Assembly (NCBI RefSeq): GCF_900302505.1
Contig: NZ_OMOJ01000008.1
Span: forward strand, 1 to 64,000
Source: Pseudoprimorskyibacter insulae
GTDB taxonomy: Bacteria; Pseudomonadota; Alphaproteobacteria; Rhodobacterales; Rhodobacteraceae
Direction of reading: 5' to 3'
DNA length: 64,000 bases
This document shows positions 8,362 to 17,051 of this stretch, one piece after another. The stretch's first letter is position 1; every line of letters starts with the position of its first letter. The position numbers were made by a program, and so were the translations under genes. The notes beneath the pieces were generated by a model. It saw nothing but the letters and a program-made list of their open reading frames with translations. It was not told the origin of the DNA and ran no database searches.

Positions 8362-10175
8362 TCTTCCTCCCAGTACCAGACATCTGGCTGCCATCCGATC
8401 CAATCCCCGTACATGGGGATAACGTCTGGATATTTCAGCTCTTTGGCATGTGCAACACGGCTGATGTTCCATTGATAGATCGGGATCACGTAACGTCCCG
8501 TCGTCAGCACGCGGTCAAGGGCGCGGGCCGCGGCCAGAAAATCGTCATGCGACTCAGAATTGACCAGCTTGTCGATCATCGCCTCAGCTGCGGGGGAATT
8601 CATTCCCATCCAGTTGCGCGACCCCGGATCGGTGACGCCCGCGCTGCCCCAGTACAGCATTTGTTCGTTGCCGGGGCTAAGCGACAAGCCGCGCCGGTAA
8701 TAGGTCATATCGAAGTCATAGGCATTCGTGCGCTCTTTGTACTGGGCGCTATCGACCGTGGTCACGGTGGCGGTGATCCCCATCCGGGTCAGGGCTTGGG
8801 TGAACAGGTCAATGATCGCCTCGTTCTCAGCCGAGCCTTGGGCCAGCAGCACGTCAAAGGTAAAGGGCTGCCCGGCGGCGTTCTTCATCACGCCGTCCTG
8901 AATGGTCCAGCCCGCTTCGGCCATGATGTCCATGGCTTTGGCAATATTGGCGCGGTTGCGTTCGGACCCGTCCGACACGGGCAGGCTATAGCCGTCCAGC
9001 GCACCGGGCAGAAGGTCGGCCGCGAAGGGTTCAAGAAAATCGCGCACGCGGCCTTCGGCGGGCCCATCGCTCATCCCCAGAACCGAGTTTGAGTAATAGG
9101 ATGTGATGCGCGGCTGTTTGGAACCGGTCATCGCCTCATTGATGAATTCAAAGTTGAACGCATGCATCATCGCATCGCGCACGCGCCAATCCTTGAAGGC
9201 ATCGCGGCGGGTGTTCATCACAAAACCGGTGATCCCCGACGGGCGCTTATTCTCGATGATCGATTTGACCACATCGCCGTTCTGGATGGCGGGGAAGTCG
9301 TATTGGCTATCCCATTTCTCGGCGCTGAATTCGCGGGATGAATTCACAACGCCCGCCTTGAACGCCTCAAACGCGGCAGTGCCATCGGTGTAGAACTCCA
9401 TCCGCACCTCATCCAGCACGTTGGTGCCTTTGCGGAACGGCAGATCCTTGCCCCAATAGTCCGGGTCGCGTTTGAGACTGACATAACGGCCCGCCTCAAA
9501 ATCTTCGATCACGTAAGGCGCGGTTGAGATCGGGATATTGTCCAGCCCGGATTCCGTGATGTCCTTGCCGTCCCATTGCGCCTTCTTAAGGATCGGGCGC
9601 ATGCCAATCACCAAGGCCAATTCGCGGTCTTCGACGTTGAAGGTGAACTTGATCTTATTCGGGCCGGTCTGTTCCATGCTGGCGACCTTGCCCCAGACGC
9701 CGTGGTAGCGCGGATGCCCGACGGTGCCGAGCGTTTCATAGCTCCACATCACGTCTTCGACGGTGACGGGGCTGCCGTCCGAGAACCGCGCCTCATCGCG
9801 TAGGGTGAATTCCGCCCACTCTCGATTCGGTCCAACCTCGATCGATTCGGCCAAAAGTCCGTAAAGGCTAAAGGGTTCGTCCCAGCTACGGCCCATCAGG
9901 CTTTCGTAAGCAAGAAACCGCAACTGCCACGGAACACTGCCTTTCCGGATATGCGGGTTGAGGCTATCGAAGGATCCAGTTTCAGCGGTCACAATTTTGC
10001 CACCGGTCGGCGCATCTGCCTTGGCATAGGGCAGGGACACAAAATCAGGTGGCAGGGCCGGGTCGCCATACATAGCTATGCCATGCTTGGGCTCTGCCCA
10101 TGCGGTACCGACGCCCAGAATTAAGGCGGCGGCTGCCACGGATTGCCGTAGAATCGTGAAACGCATCGTTGCCAT
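8358..10175 (-). CDS. Extracellular solute-binding protein, family 5 (YejA-like peptide binder)
   Basis: About 605 aa with a signal peptide ending in GVGTAWA. The mature protein shows the family-5 features: HGIAMYGDPALPPDF near the N-terminus, SLNPHIRKG, VTVEDVMWSYETL and a long C-terminal lobe. Length and motifs fit YejA, the periplasmic binder for oligopeptides and microcin C-like compounds. Permease and ATPase genes are absent on both sides, so it would need a transporter encoded elsewhere. Two possible starts (10175 and 10166) both precede the signal peptide and neither has a clear ribosome site. The lipoprotein gene overlaps its stop. Confidence 0.88.
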   Translation of the reverse strand: MATMRFTILRQSVAAAALILGVGTAWAEPKHGIAMYGDPALPPDFVSLPYAKADAPTGGKIVTAETGSFDSLNPHIRKGSVPWQLRFLAYESLMGRSWDEPFSLYGLLAESIEVGPNREWAEFTLRDEARFSDGSPVTVEDVMWSYETLGTVGHPRYHGVWGKVASMEQTGPNKIKFTFNVEDRELALVIGMRPILKKAQWDGKDITESGLDNIPISTAPYVIEDFEAGRYVSLKRDPDYWGKDLPFRKGTNVLDEVRMEFYTDGTAAFEAFKAGVVNSSREFSAEKWDSQYDFPAIQNGDVVKSIIENKRPSGITGFVMNTRRDAFKDWRVRDAMMHAFNFEFINEAMTGSKQPRITSYYSNSVLGMSDGPAEGRVRDFLEPFAADLLPGALDGYSLPVSDGSERNRANIAKAMDIMAEAGWTIQDGVMKNAAGQPFTFDVLLAQGSAENEAIIDLFTQALTRMGITATVTTVDSAQYKERTNAYDFDMTYYRRGLSLSPGNEQMLYWGSAGVTDPGSRNWMGMNSPAAEAMIDKLVNSESHDDFLAAARALDRVLTTGRYVIPIYQWNISRVAHAKELKYPDVIPMYGDWIGWQPDVWYWEEE

Positions 10176-10288
10176 TTTGGAAATGATCCCCGCTATCCCT
10201 AAGTATGCACTGCCGAGCGTATCGGCGGATTCATGAGATTTCAAACTTTTACCTTGGCTTAGAGCGAGGAATTGCTTATAAAGAAGTC

Positions 10289-10363
10289 ACTGCTCGATAG
10301 GTTTCTTGCCTGTATGAAACCTGCCTCAATGACTGAACGCCGGCCTTGTGCCGGCGTTTTTTT
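10289..10363 (+). ncRNA. Candidate small RNA, about 75 nt
   Basis: A promoter with -35 TTGGCT (10254-10259), a 17-nt spacer and -10 TATAAA (10277-10282) points at a start near 10289. The transcript would contain a hairpin AGGTTTC/GAAACCT (10299-10322) and end at a strong GC hairpin with seven T's. No open frame of useful size with a ribosome site lies between. It sits between two divergent protein genes and has its own signals, so it is not the leader of either. This is inference from signals only; I do not recognise a known family. Confidence 0.55.
10336..10363 (+). terminator. Rho-independent terminator with no protein gene upstream on its strand
   Basis: AACGCCGGC pairs perfectly with GCCGGCGTT around a 5-nt loop and runs into TTTTTTT. 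It is the best canonical terminator in this part of the window and ends the candidate small RNA. Confidence 0.85.
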
Positions 10364-10415
10364 GTGCCGAAATGTCGCGCGACATTGGAACCTTTTGGGC
10401 GAATACCCCTTATTT

Positions 10416-10428
10416 TGCTGATGCAGCA
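10416..10428 (+). promoter_or_regulatory. Dyad TGCTG-N3-CAGCA upstream of bdhA
   Basis: A perfect interrupted palindrome about 40 nt before the bdhA start. A second TGC-rich arm (GGCAGCAAA, 10441-10448) could pair with TTTGCTG at 10414-10420. It resembles, but does not exactly match, the CTGC-N3-GCAG sites I associate with the polyhydroxybutyrate regulator PhaR. Confidence 0.3.
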
Positions 10429-10467
10429 TGCTAACGTGCGGCAGCAAATCTAGCGGGAGCTTTCCAA

Positions 10468-11241
10468 ATGACACTCAAGGGCAAGACAGCCATCATCACC
10501 GGTTCAAACTCGGGAATCGGTCTGGGCGTGGCGCGTGAATTGGCGCGCGCCGGGGCGGATGTTGTGCTGAATTCCTTCACCGACACCGAAGACGATCACG
10601 CGTTGGCCAAGGCCTTGGGCGAAGAGTTTGGGGTGACCGGGCGCTACATCAAGGCAGACATGTCCAAAGCCGAAGACTGCCGGGCGCTGGTCGAGCAGGC
10701 AGGCCGCTGCGATATTCTGGTGAACAACGCCGGTATTCAGCATGTTGCGCCGATTGATGAGTTTCCGCTGGACAAGTACAACGCGATCATCGCGATCAAC
10801 CTCAGTTCTGCATTCCATACCACGGCCGCCGCCCTGCCGATGATGCGCAAGGCCGGTTGGGGCCGGGTGGTGAACATTGCTTCGGCCCACGGGTTGACCG
10901 CATCGCCGTTCAAATCGGCCTATGTCATGGCCAAGCACGGCGTTGTTGGCCTGAGCAAGGTCACCGCATTGGAGACCGCGCAAGAGCCGATCACCTGCAA
11001 CGCCATCTGTCCGGGCTATGTTCTGACCCCGCTGGTTGAGGCGCAGATCCCCGACACCATGGCGAAATACGACATGAGCCGTGAGGACGTGATCAAGAAG
11101 GTCATGCTGGAACGTCAGCCGTCGAAAGAGTTTGCGACCGTTGAGCAGCTTGGCGGCACGGCGGTGTTCCTGTGTTCGGACGCAGCAGCCCAGATCACCG
11201 GCACAACCATCAGCGTCGATGGTGGTTGGACCGCATTGTAA
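10468..11241 (+). CDS. bdhA: 3-hydroxybutyrate dehydrogenase
   Basis: The 257-aa short-chain dehydrogenase interconverts 3-hydroxybutyrate and acetoacetate with NAD, used when polyhydroxybutyrate is broken down. It has the Rossmann motif TGSNSGIG (residues 11-18), NNAG (86-89) and catalytic S139, Y152 and K156. The tail FLCSDAAAQITGTTISVDGGWTAL is typical of the bdhA type. The gene is monocistronic in appearance and is followed by a GC-rich hairpin-array repeat. Confidence 0.93.
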   Translation: MTLKGKTAIITGSNSGIGLGVARELARAGADVVLNSFTDTEDDHALAKALGEEFGVTGRYIKADMSKAEDCRALVEQAGRCDILVNNAGIQHVAPIDEFPLDKYNAIIAINLSSAFHTTAAALPMMRKAGWGRVVNIASAHGLTASPFKSAYVMAKHGVVGLSKVTALETAQEPITCNAICPGYVLTPLVEAQIPDTMAKYDMSREDVIKKVMLERQPSKEFATVEQLGGTAVFLCSDAAAQITGTTISVDGGWTAL

Positions 11242-11268
11242 GAGGTTCGGATCGGTCTAGGTGTAAGG

Positions 11269-11345
11269 TATGGCGGCCCGGGCGGGCCGCCCGACGCGGG
11301 GGCTCTGCCCCCGCACCCCCGGGATATTTCAGGTCAGAAAATGAC
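11269..11345 (+). repeat. Hairpin-array intergenic repeat, copy a
   Basis: Two GC-rich hairpins, GGCGGCCC/GGGCCGCC and GGGGGC/GCCCCC, are followed by the box CCCCGGGATATTT then CAGGTCAGAAAAT. The 26 bases from CCCC to AAAAT are identical to copy b at about 41930-41955. It lies 3' of bdhA in the same orientation. Confidence 0.75.
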
Positions 11346-11379
11346 AGGGGCGCAGCGCCCATTTTAGAAGGAGTTCGAT

Positions 11380-12411
11380 TTGATCAAAGTGAACCTCGCC
11401 CTGCAGGGCGGCGGCGCGCATGGGGCCTTTACCTGGGGCGTGCTGGACCGGCTGCTTGATGAGGAGGAGATCGAGATCGCCGGGATCTCGGGAACATCGG
11501 CCGGTGCGCTCAATGGCGCGGCGGTCAAGGCCGGGATGGCACGTGGCGGGCGTGAGGGGGCCCGAGACGAGCTGAACCGGCTCTGGACGCAGATGGGGGC
11601 CCTGGACGATCTGCGCATACCCGAGTGGATGTCGTGGATGATGCCCAATCTTGGCGCTTTGGCGGGCGGGCTGGAATATTCATTGCCCTATACGTTTGCC
11701 AATAGCCTGTCGCAGATGGCCTCGCCCTATGTTTGGGGGCCGATGTATCGCAATCCGTTGGAGCGGATTGTGGAGAAGTTCAACTTTGACGATGTGTGCA
11801 GTTTGGACGGCCCGCGCCTGTTTGTCTGTGCCACCTGCGTGCGGGACGGGAAAATCCGGGTGTTCACCCGTGACAAGATCTCGACCAGGGCGATTTTGGC
11901 GTCGGCCTGTTTGCCAACATTGTTTCAGGCGGTGCATTGCGAAGACCCGGAAACCGGCGCGGATGAAGCGTTTTGGGATGGCGGCTATACCGGCAACCCG
12001 GCTTTGTTTCCACTGTTTGAGCCGGATTTGCCGCGCGACGTCTTGATCGTGAACATCAACCCCTTGGTGCGCGAGGATCTGCCGGTCAGCCCGGTGGAAA
12101 TTCAGAACCGGATCAATGAAATCAGCTTCAATTCGTCCTTGCTGCGCGAATTGCGGGCCATCGCCTTTGTGCAGCGTCTGATTGAGGACGGTGCGATCAA
12201 GGACGACGCGATGAAGAATGTCATGGTTCATCTGATTGCCGATGATCAGCTAATGAATGAGCTGTCAGTGGCGACCAAACTGGTGCCCTTACCGGCGGTG
12301 TTAATGCAGTTGAAAGAGGCCGGGCGCCGTGCGGCGGGGCGGTTCCTGACCGATCATCGCGACGATCTTGGCAAGCGCCAGACCGCCGATTTGCGGCATA
12401 TGTTCGGTTAA
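11380..12411 (+). CDS. Patatin-like phospholipase
   Basis: The 343-aa protein has the patatin oxyanion motif GGGAHG (residues 10-15), the nucleophile elbow GTSAG with S40, and the dyad aspartate D200 in FWDGGYTGN. It should hydrolyse acyl chains from phospholipids or similar lipids in the cytoplasm or at the inner membrane. No signal peptide is present. It starts with TTG; AAGGAG lies 6 nt upstream and no better ATG exists. Its stop shares the palindrome TTAA with the stop of the convergent DUF502 gene. Some patatins work in polyhydroxybutyrate turnover, which would fit the upstream bdhA, but that is a guess. Confidence 0.88.
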   Translation: MIKVNLALQGGGAHGAFTWGVLDRLLDEEEIEIAGISGTSAGALNGAAVKAGMARGGREGARDELNRLWTQMGALDDLRIPEWMSWMMPNLGALAGGLEYSLPYTFANSLSQMASPYVWGPMYRNPLERIVEKFNFDDVCSLDGPRLFVCATCVRDGKIRVFTRDKISTRAILASACLPTLFQAVHCEDPETGADEAFWDGGYTGNPALFPLFEPDLPRDVLIVNINPLVREDLPVSPVEIQNRINEISFNSSLLRELRAIAFVQRLIEDGAIKDDAMKNVMVHLIADDQLMNELSVATKLVPLPAVLMQLKEAGRRAAGRFLTDHRDDLGKRQTADLRHMFG

Positions 12412-13106
12412 GACTTCCCAGCCTTCGCGGCGGCCGCAGCTTTGGCCGCCTCGACCTTGTCATTGGGGTAAACCAGCCCGGCCGAAATCACCAGCTTGGC
12501 CGCATCTTCCACCGTCATTTCCAGCTCGATCACGTCTTCTTTAGGGAAATACAGCAGAAAGCCTGAGGTCGGGTTGGGGGTGGTGGGCACGAAAATGCTC
12601 ATCAATTCGCCCGAGGTTTGGGCGCGGTCGCGGACCTCGCCCTTGGCGACGGTGGACACGAAGCCAATGGCCCATATGCCCTTGCGCGGGTATTCTATCA
12701 GGCAGGCCTTTTCGAAGCTGCGTTCGGACTGGGCAAAGACGGTTTCGGCGATTTGTTTGACGCCCGAATAGATCGACCGAACCACCGGCATCCGTTCGAC
12801 CAGAGATTCCGCGAAACGGATCATGGACCGGCCAATCAGGCCCTTGGCCACCCAGCCCACAAAAATGGTGAATAGCAAGAAGATGATGACGCCAACGCCA
12901 CGCAGGTTGATGCCGATATATTCTTCGGGGTTGAACCGGTCCGGCACCAGCGGCAGCACGAAGCCATCGACCCAGCCCATCAACGTCCAGATCAGCCAAA
13001 TGGTCATGCCCACCGGGGCGATCACGACGATCCCCGTCAGAAAGCTAGAGCGGAACCGGGCGAATAGGCCAGGGCGTTTTGTTTCGGGGTCGAAAGGTGT
13101 GTTCAT
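12408..13106 (-). CDS. DUF502 membrane protein
   Basis: The 232-aa protein has two membrane helices (about residues 20-50 and 70-95, the second preceded by a GVGVIIFLLFTIFVGW stretch) and a soluble domain with the DUF502 pattern RSIYSGVKQIAETVF and FVPTTPNPTSGFLLYFP. The C-terminus is Ala/Lys-rich. Family members are inner-membrane proteins of unknown function. The gene is single and shares a 4-bp stop palindrome with the patatin gene. Confidence 0.9.
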   Translation of the reverse strand: MNTPFDPETKRPGLFARFRSSFLTGIVVIAPVGMTIWLIWTLMGWVDGFVLPLVPDRFNPEEYIGINLRGVGVIIFLLFTIFVGWVAKGLIGRSMIRFAESLVERMPVVRSIYSGVKQIAETVFAQSERSFEKACLIEYPRKGIWAIGFVSTVAKGEVRDRAQTSGELMSIFVPTTPNPTSGFLLYFPKEDVIELEMTVEDAAKLVISAGLVYPNDKVEAAKAAAAAKAGKS

Positions 13107-13188
13107 TGTTGTCCGGTCCGGGGCTTTGGGCCGAACCTAGGTAGCCCCGGCCCGATCCACAATGGTCTAATGCGCGATTGGCGTGATT

Positions 13189-14100
13189 TCAGGGCAGAGC
13201 GCTTAGTTCTTGGGCGATCTGTGCCGCAAGTCGCGCGTTGTTCAGAACCAGCGCGATGTTGGTCTTTAGGGACCGCCCATCCGTCAGTTCGAAAATCCGT
13301 TGCAGCAGGAAGGGCGTGACCGATTTGCCGGTGATGCCCTTGGCTTCGGCCTCGGCGGTGGCTTGGGTGATATAGGGCAGCATCACATCGGCGGGGATTT
13401 CATCCGCCTCGGGGACCGGATTGGCGATCAGCTGACCGCCGGGCAGGCCAAGCGCGCGGCGCATGGCAAAGGCTTTGGCGATCTGTGCAGGCTGGTCCAT
13501 GCGCAGTGGCGCCTTGATGCCAGACTCGCGCGACCAAAAGGCGGGCAGAGCGTCTTGGCCCACGGCGATAACTGGCACGCCTTGGGTTTCCAGCACTTCG
13601 AGCGTTTTGGGAATGTCGAGGATGGCTTTCGCCCCTGCGGCCACCACGTTCACCGGGGTCTGCGCCAATTCGGGCAGATCGGCCGAGATGTCAAAGCTAA
13701 GCTCTGCGCCTTTGTGCACGCCGCCAATGCCGCCCGTGGCAAAGACGGCGATCCCGGCTTGGGCTGCGGCGATCATCGTGGCGGCGACCGTGGTCGCGCC
13801 CGTGCCGCCCATCGCCATGCACGCGGCCAGATCGGCCCGGCTGAGTTTGGCGACGTTCTGGGCCTGGGCCAGCGCCACCAGCTGATCGTCGGTCAGACCG
13901 ATATAAAGCGTGCCGTCCATCACGGCGATGGTGGCCGGTTCCGCCCCAGCATCGCGAACCGTCTGTTCCACCGTTCGCGCCATCTCAAGGTTCTGCGGCC
14001 AAGGCATGCCATGGGTGATGATCGTCGATTCCAGCGCCACCACCGGGCGGCCTTGGGCAAGGGCCTCTGCGACGGCGGGCGAAGTTTGGTAAAGGCTCAT
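13189..14100 (-). CDS. psuG: Pseudouridine-5'-phosphate glycosidase
   Basis: The 303-aa enzyme splits the C-C bond of pseudouridine 5'-phosphate to uracil and ribose 5-phosphate. Family motifs are ALESTIITHGMPWPQN near the N-terminus, FATGGIGGVHKGAE in the middle, and a C-terminal NIALVLNNARLAAQIA. The start MSLYQTSPAV overlaps the TGA of psuK by 4 nt, so psuK and psuG form one coupled operon. The longer frame upstream lies inside psuK and is not used. Confidence 0.94.
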   Translation of the reverse strand: MSLYQTSPAVAEALAQGRPVVALESTIITHGMPWPQNLEMARTVEQTVRDAGAEPATIAVMDGTLYIGLTDDQLVALAQAQNVAKLSRADLAACMAMGGTGATTVAATMIAAAQAGIAVFATGGIGGVHKGAELSFDISADLPELAQTPVNVVAAGAKAILDIPKTLEVLETQGVPVIAVGQDALPAFWSRESGIKAPLRMDQPAQIAKAFAMRRALGLPGGQLIANPVPEADEIPADVMLPYITQATAEAEAKGITGKSVTPFLLQRIFELTDGRSLKTNIALVLNNARLAAQIAQELSALP

Positions 14101-14990
14101 AGGCCGGTATCTCCTGAAACGTAGGCGGCGGCGGCTTGTAGGGCGCGGTCCAGCGCGGCATCGCGCGGTTGGCCGTCCAGCTCGGCGCTCATATGTGCGG
14201 CCATGAAGGTGTCGCCCGCGCCGGTGACGCGCGTGACCAGCACCTTGGGCGGGCATTGGACCAGAACGCCATCGGCGCTGGCATCACAGGCCGGACGGCC
14301 CCCATCGGTGACCAAGGCCCGCTGTGCGCCACGTTCCAGCAGCCGTGCACCGGCTTCGGCGGCACTTTTGAATGTGGTCTGGCACAGGATGCCGGCCTCT
14401 TCGAGGTTCACATAAAGCATCCCGCGCCCGTTGCGCAGGAAAGGCTGCAACCGCTCGGCCTTGCCGGGCGAGGCGGGGGCGATCCGCAAATCGGCATCGC
14501 GGAACATTGCATCACTGGCGATCTGGGTCAGCAGGGCTTCGGTCAGGTTGCCGTCAAGCGCGATGGTCCCGCTATAGGGCGCGGCGCGGCTGGAAAGCGT
14601 GCCATTCTCCAACGCGGCCAATATCTTGGCCCCCGCCGCCTCAAGCGAATGGGCATCGGCAATCGCCGCGATCAGCCCGTTCGCGCCCTCGACCGCCATA
14701 TAGCGATCCGTCGGCAGATCGTCCGATCGGTAGACATGATCACAGACCATCCCCATACGGATACATTCGGCAATCAGCTCATCGCCCTCGGCATCGCGGC
14801 CCACTGCCGTTAGCAGGGCCGGGCTGCGGCCAAAGCGGCGCAGCGTCATCGCGATATTCATGGCGACGCCGCCGGGCAGGCGCGTGATGCGGCCCGGAAC
14901 ATCGGCACCTTTTTCCATGTGGCTGGCAGAGCGTCCGATCACATCCCAAAGGACGGACCCGATGCACAAAATATCAGGGCTGTTCGTCAT
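14097..14990 (-). CDS. psuK: PfkB-family kinase, pseudouridine kinase
   Basis: The 297-aa protein has the PfkB N-terminal signature around GGVAMNIAMTLRRFG and the C-terminal catalytic motif VTGAGDTFMA with its Asp base. Its position directly before psuG identifies pseudouridine as the likely substrate, giving pseudouridine 5'-phosphate for PsuG. The start MTNSPDILC has AAAGGG at good spacing. The pair salvages uracil and ribose from modified RNA. Confidence 0.9.
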   Translation of the reverse strand: MTNSPDILCIGSVLWDVIGRSASHMEKGADVPGRITRLPGGVAMNIAMTLRRFGRSPALLTAVGRDAEGDELIAECIRMGMVCDHVYRSDDLPTDRYMAVEGANGLIAAIADAHSLEAAGAKILAALENGTLSSRAAPYSGTIALDGNLTEALLTQIASDAMFRDADLRIAPASPGKAERLQPFLRNGRGMLYVNLEEAGILCQTTFKSAAEAGARLLERGAQRALVTDGGRPACDASADGVLVQCPPKVLVTRVTGAGDTFMAAHMSAELDGQPRDAALDRALQAAAAYVSGDTGL

Positions 14991-15180
14991 ATGCCCTTTA
15001 TGAAGATGCGCAGCGCAGGCGCAAGACGCCATCTTGGATCACTGGTGTTGATGGTGACAATGCTTTGAACCTGTCACGTTCGATGCAGGAAGCGCAAACA
15101 ATTGGTTCTGCTGATTTTCACCTTGAACTTTGCGCGCCTCGCTCCATCCTGTGAGGCAACGACCAAGGGGGACTTTCTTC

Positions 15181-16485
15181 GTGTTTCATCGACTATTCCT
15201 GCTGATTGCCGCGCTGTGGTTGCCGCTCTCGGCTCAGGCCCACGAGGTGCAACCCGCGATTGCCGATTTTCAGGTGGAAAACGGCTTTCTGACGCTGGAC
15301 ATGACCATTGCGCTGGAACCAGTCATCGCCGGGGTGAACCTAGACGGGCTGGCCGACACCAACGAGTCGGGCAAAGCCGAAGACGTGGATGCCCTGCGCG
15401 CCTTGCCTCCAGATGCGCTAAAGGCCCGGTTCGATACGATCCGCAGTGATTTCCTGTCTGCCATCGCCATCACCACCGACGGCTGGCTGAACAGTCCGGT
15501 GACACTGACGGTGGACGTGCCAGAGGTGGGCGAGGTGGATCTGCCGCGCGAAAGCACGCTGCGCATCTTGGCCCCGTTGCCCGCCAATCCGCAGGTGCTC
15601 AACATCAAATGGCCTGCTGAATATGGCACGCTTGTGCTGCGTCAGCAGGGCGTCGAGAACCCCTATACCGGCTATCTGACCAGCGGTGAAGGTTCAGGCG
15701 ATATCGCGCTGGGTGGCGGCGACCAGATGACCGCGCTTGAGGCCTTTACCGGCTATATTCCTGTCGGGTTTGACCACATTCTGCCCAAGGGTCTGGACCA
15801 TATCCTGTTCGTGCTGGGCCTGTTCTTTTTGTCGTCGCGGCTCAATACGCTGCTGTGGCAGGTGTCGGCCTTTACGCTGGCCCATACCGTGACGCTGGCG
15901 CTTGGCGCACTTGGTTATGTAAACATCCCCGGCAGCATTGTGGAGCCGCTCATTGCCGCGTCGATCGTCTATGTCGCTGTCGAAAACATCCTGTCGGACA
16001 AGCTGAACAAATGGCGGCCCATGGTGATCTTTGGTTTTGGCCTGCTGCATGGATTGGGCTTTGCGTCGGTTCTGGGCGATTTCGGCCTGCCCGCCGCGCA
16101 GTTCATCCCGGCGCTGATCGGGTTTAACATCGGGGTCGAGATCGGCCAGCTGACTGTCATCGCCATGGCCTTCTTGCTGGTCTTTGTCGCGCTGCGAGTG
16201 GACAACGGCGATAGCGACGAAAAGTTCGGGATGGTGTTCTATGCCATTCTGGCCGTCATCTTCGCCGCGCTTGGTGTCATCCTAGACGGAGATGGGTTCC
16301 GGGACGTGACGGGCGCAAGCGCGCATATCTTCCTTTGGCCGGTGGCAATGCTGTGCGTTCTATGCGCCTTGTCGGCCTATGAGCTGGACAAGCTGAACGC
16401 CTATCGCCGCTTTGTTGCGGTTCCGGCCTCAGCCGCCATCGCGCTGGTTGGTGCCTATTGGTTCGTCGAGCGAGTCTTCCTTTAA
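15181..16485 (+). CDS. HupE/UreJ-like membrane protein with signal peptide
   Basis: The 434-aa protein starts at GTG, with AAGGGGG 9 nt upstream, and has a signal peptide ending in LSAQA before HEVQPA. An extracytoplasmic domain of about 170 residues is followed by six or seven membrane helices that carry His-rich motifs (GFDHILPKGLDHILFVLG, GLLHGLGFASVLGDFG). That is the HupE/UreJ_2 arrangement. HupE and UreJ move nickel, but no hydrogenase or urease gene is nearby, so the metal is unknown. The stop overlaps the stop of the convergent HhH gene through TTAA. Confidence 0.82.
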   Translation: MFHRLFLLIAALWLPLSAQAHEVQPAIADFQVENGFLTLDMTIALEPVIAGVNLDGLADTNESGKAEDVDALRALPPDALKARFDTIRSDFLSAIAITTDGWLNSPVTLTVDVPEVGEVDLPRESTLRILAPLPANPQVLNIKWPAEYGTLVLRQQGVENPYTGYLTSGEGSGDIALGGGDQMTALEAFTGYIPVGFDHILPKGLDHILFVLGLFFLSSRLNTLLWQVSAFTLAHTVTLALGALGYVNIPGSIVEPLIAASIVYVAVENILSDKLNKWRPMVIFGFGLLHGLGFASVLGDFGLPAAQFIPALIGFNIGVEIGQLTVIAMAFLLVFVALRVDNGDSDEKFGMVFYAILAVIFAALGVILDGDGFRDVTGASAHIFLWPVAMLCVLCALSAYELDKLNAYRRFVAVPASAAIALVGAYWFVERVFL

Positions 16486-17051
16486 GACTCGGCCTTCTTT
16501 GCCTTTTTGGCTTTGCCCTTAGATTTGGCCTTGGCGGGTTTCGCCTTGGCCTTTTCTTTTTTGGCTTTCTTGGCTTTCTTGGCTTTGGGCGTTTTCTTGT
16601 CTGACTTGGGTTTCTCTGCCTTGGATTTTTTGGCCTTCGTCTTGGTCTTCTCGGGTTCCGGTTTTGACTTCTTGGTCGAAGCGGGTTTGACTTTTTCCGC
16701 CTTGGCGGCCTTTTTCGATTTCGCCGTCTTCTTGGTCTTCTTCTCAGCCTTCGCCGGTTCCTCAGTCGCTGGTTCGGCAACAGGCGCGGGCTCCTCGGCG
16801 GCGCTGTCTTCAATCTCAGCCACCGATTCAGGCGCTTTGACAGGGGCAGGGGCCTCGGTCATGGCGGTGACGTTGCACAAGGCCTGCGCTGCGGTGATCA
16901 GGTTTGGGGCTTTGGCCGCCCCGATCCCCGGAATGGCCATCAGGATTTCAGGCGTGGAATTAGCCAATGCCTCAACCGTGGTGATGCCAGCGGTTTCCAC
17001 ACGCCGCGCCATTGCCGGGCCCAAGCCATGAACGTCCAGTAAACTTGCCAC
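16482..17051 (-). CDS. Helix-hairpin-helix protein with histone-H1-like lysine-rich tail
   Basis: The 189-aa protein starts at GTG with AAGGAG 7 nt upstream. Residues 1-58 form a helix-hairpin-helix unit with two GxG turns (HGLGPAMARR and IPGIGAAKAP). A linker rich in Glu, Pro and Ala (70-100) leads into about 90 residues made almost only of Lys, Ala, Pro, Ser, Thr and Glu, with KKAKK and KAKAK repeats. The tail resembles eukaryotic-type histone H1 and bacterial AlgP/Hc1-like proteins, so a nucleoid or RNA-binding role is likely but inferred. No nuclease residues are visible. Confidence 0.8.
   Translation of the reverse strand: MASLLDVHGLGPAMARRVETAGITTVEALANSTPEILMAIPGIGAAKAPNLITAAQALCNVTAMTEAPAPVKAPESVAEIEDSAAEEPAPVAEPATEEPAKAEKKTKKTAKSKKAAKAEKVKPASTKKSKPEPEKTKTKAKKSKAEKPKSDKKTPKAKKAKKAKKEKAKAKPAKAKSKGKAKKAKKAES

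Noticed and set aside
10416-10428. Naming the bdhA dyad a PhaR operator
   Set aside because: The half-sites are TGCTG/CAGCA rather than CTGC/GCAG, so the match is only suggestive; it is listed as a dyad only.
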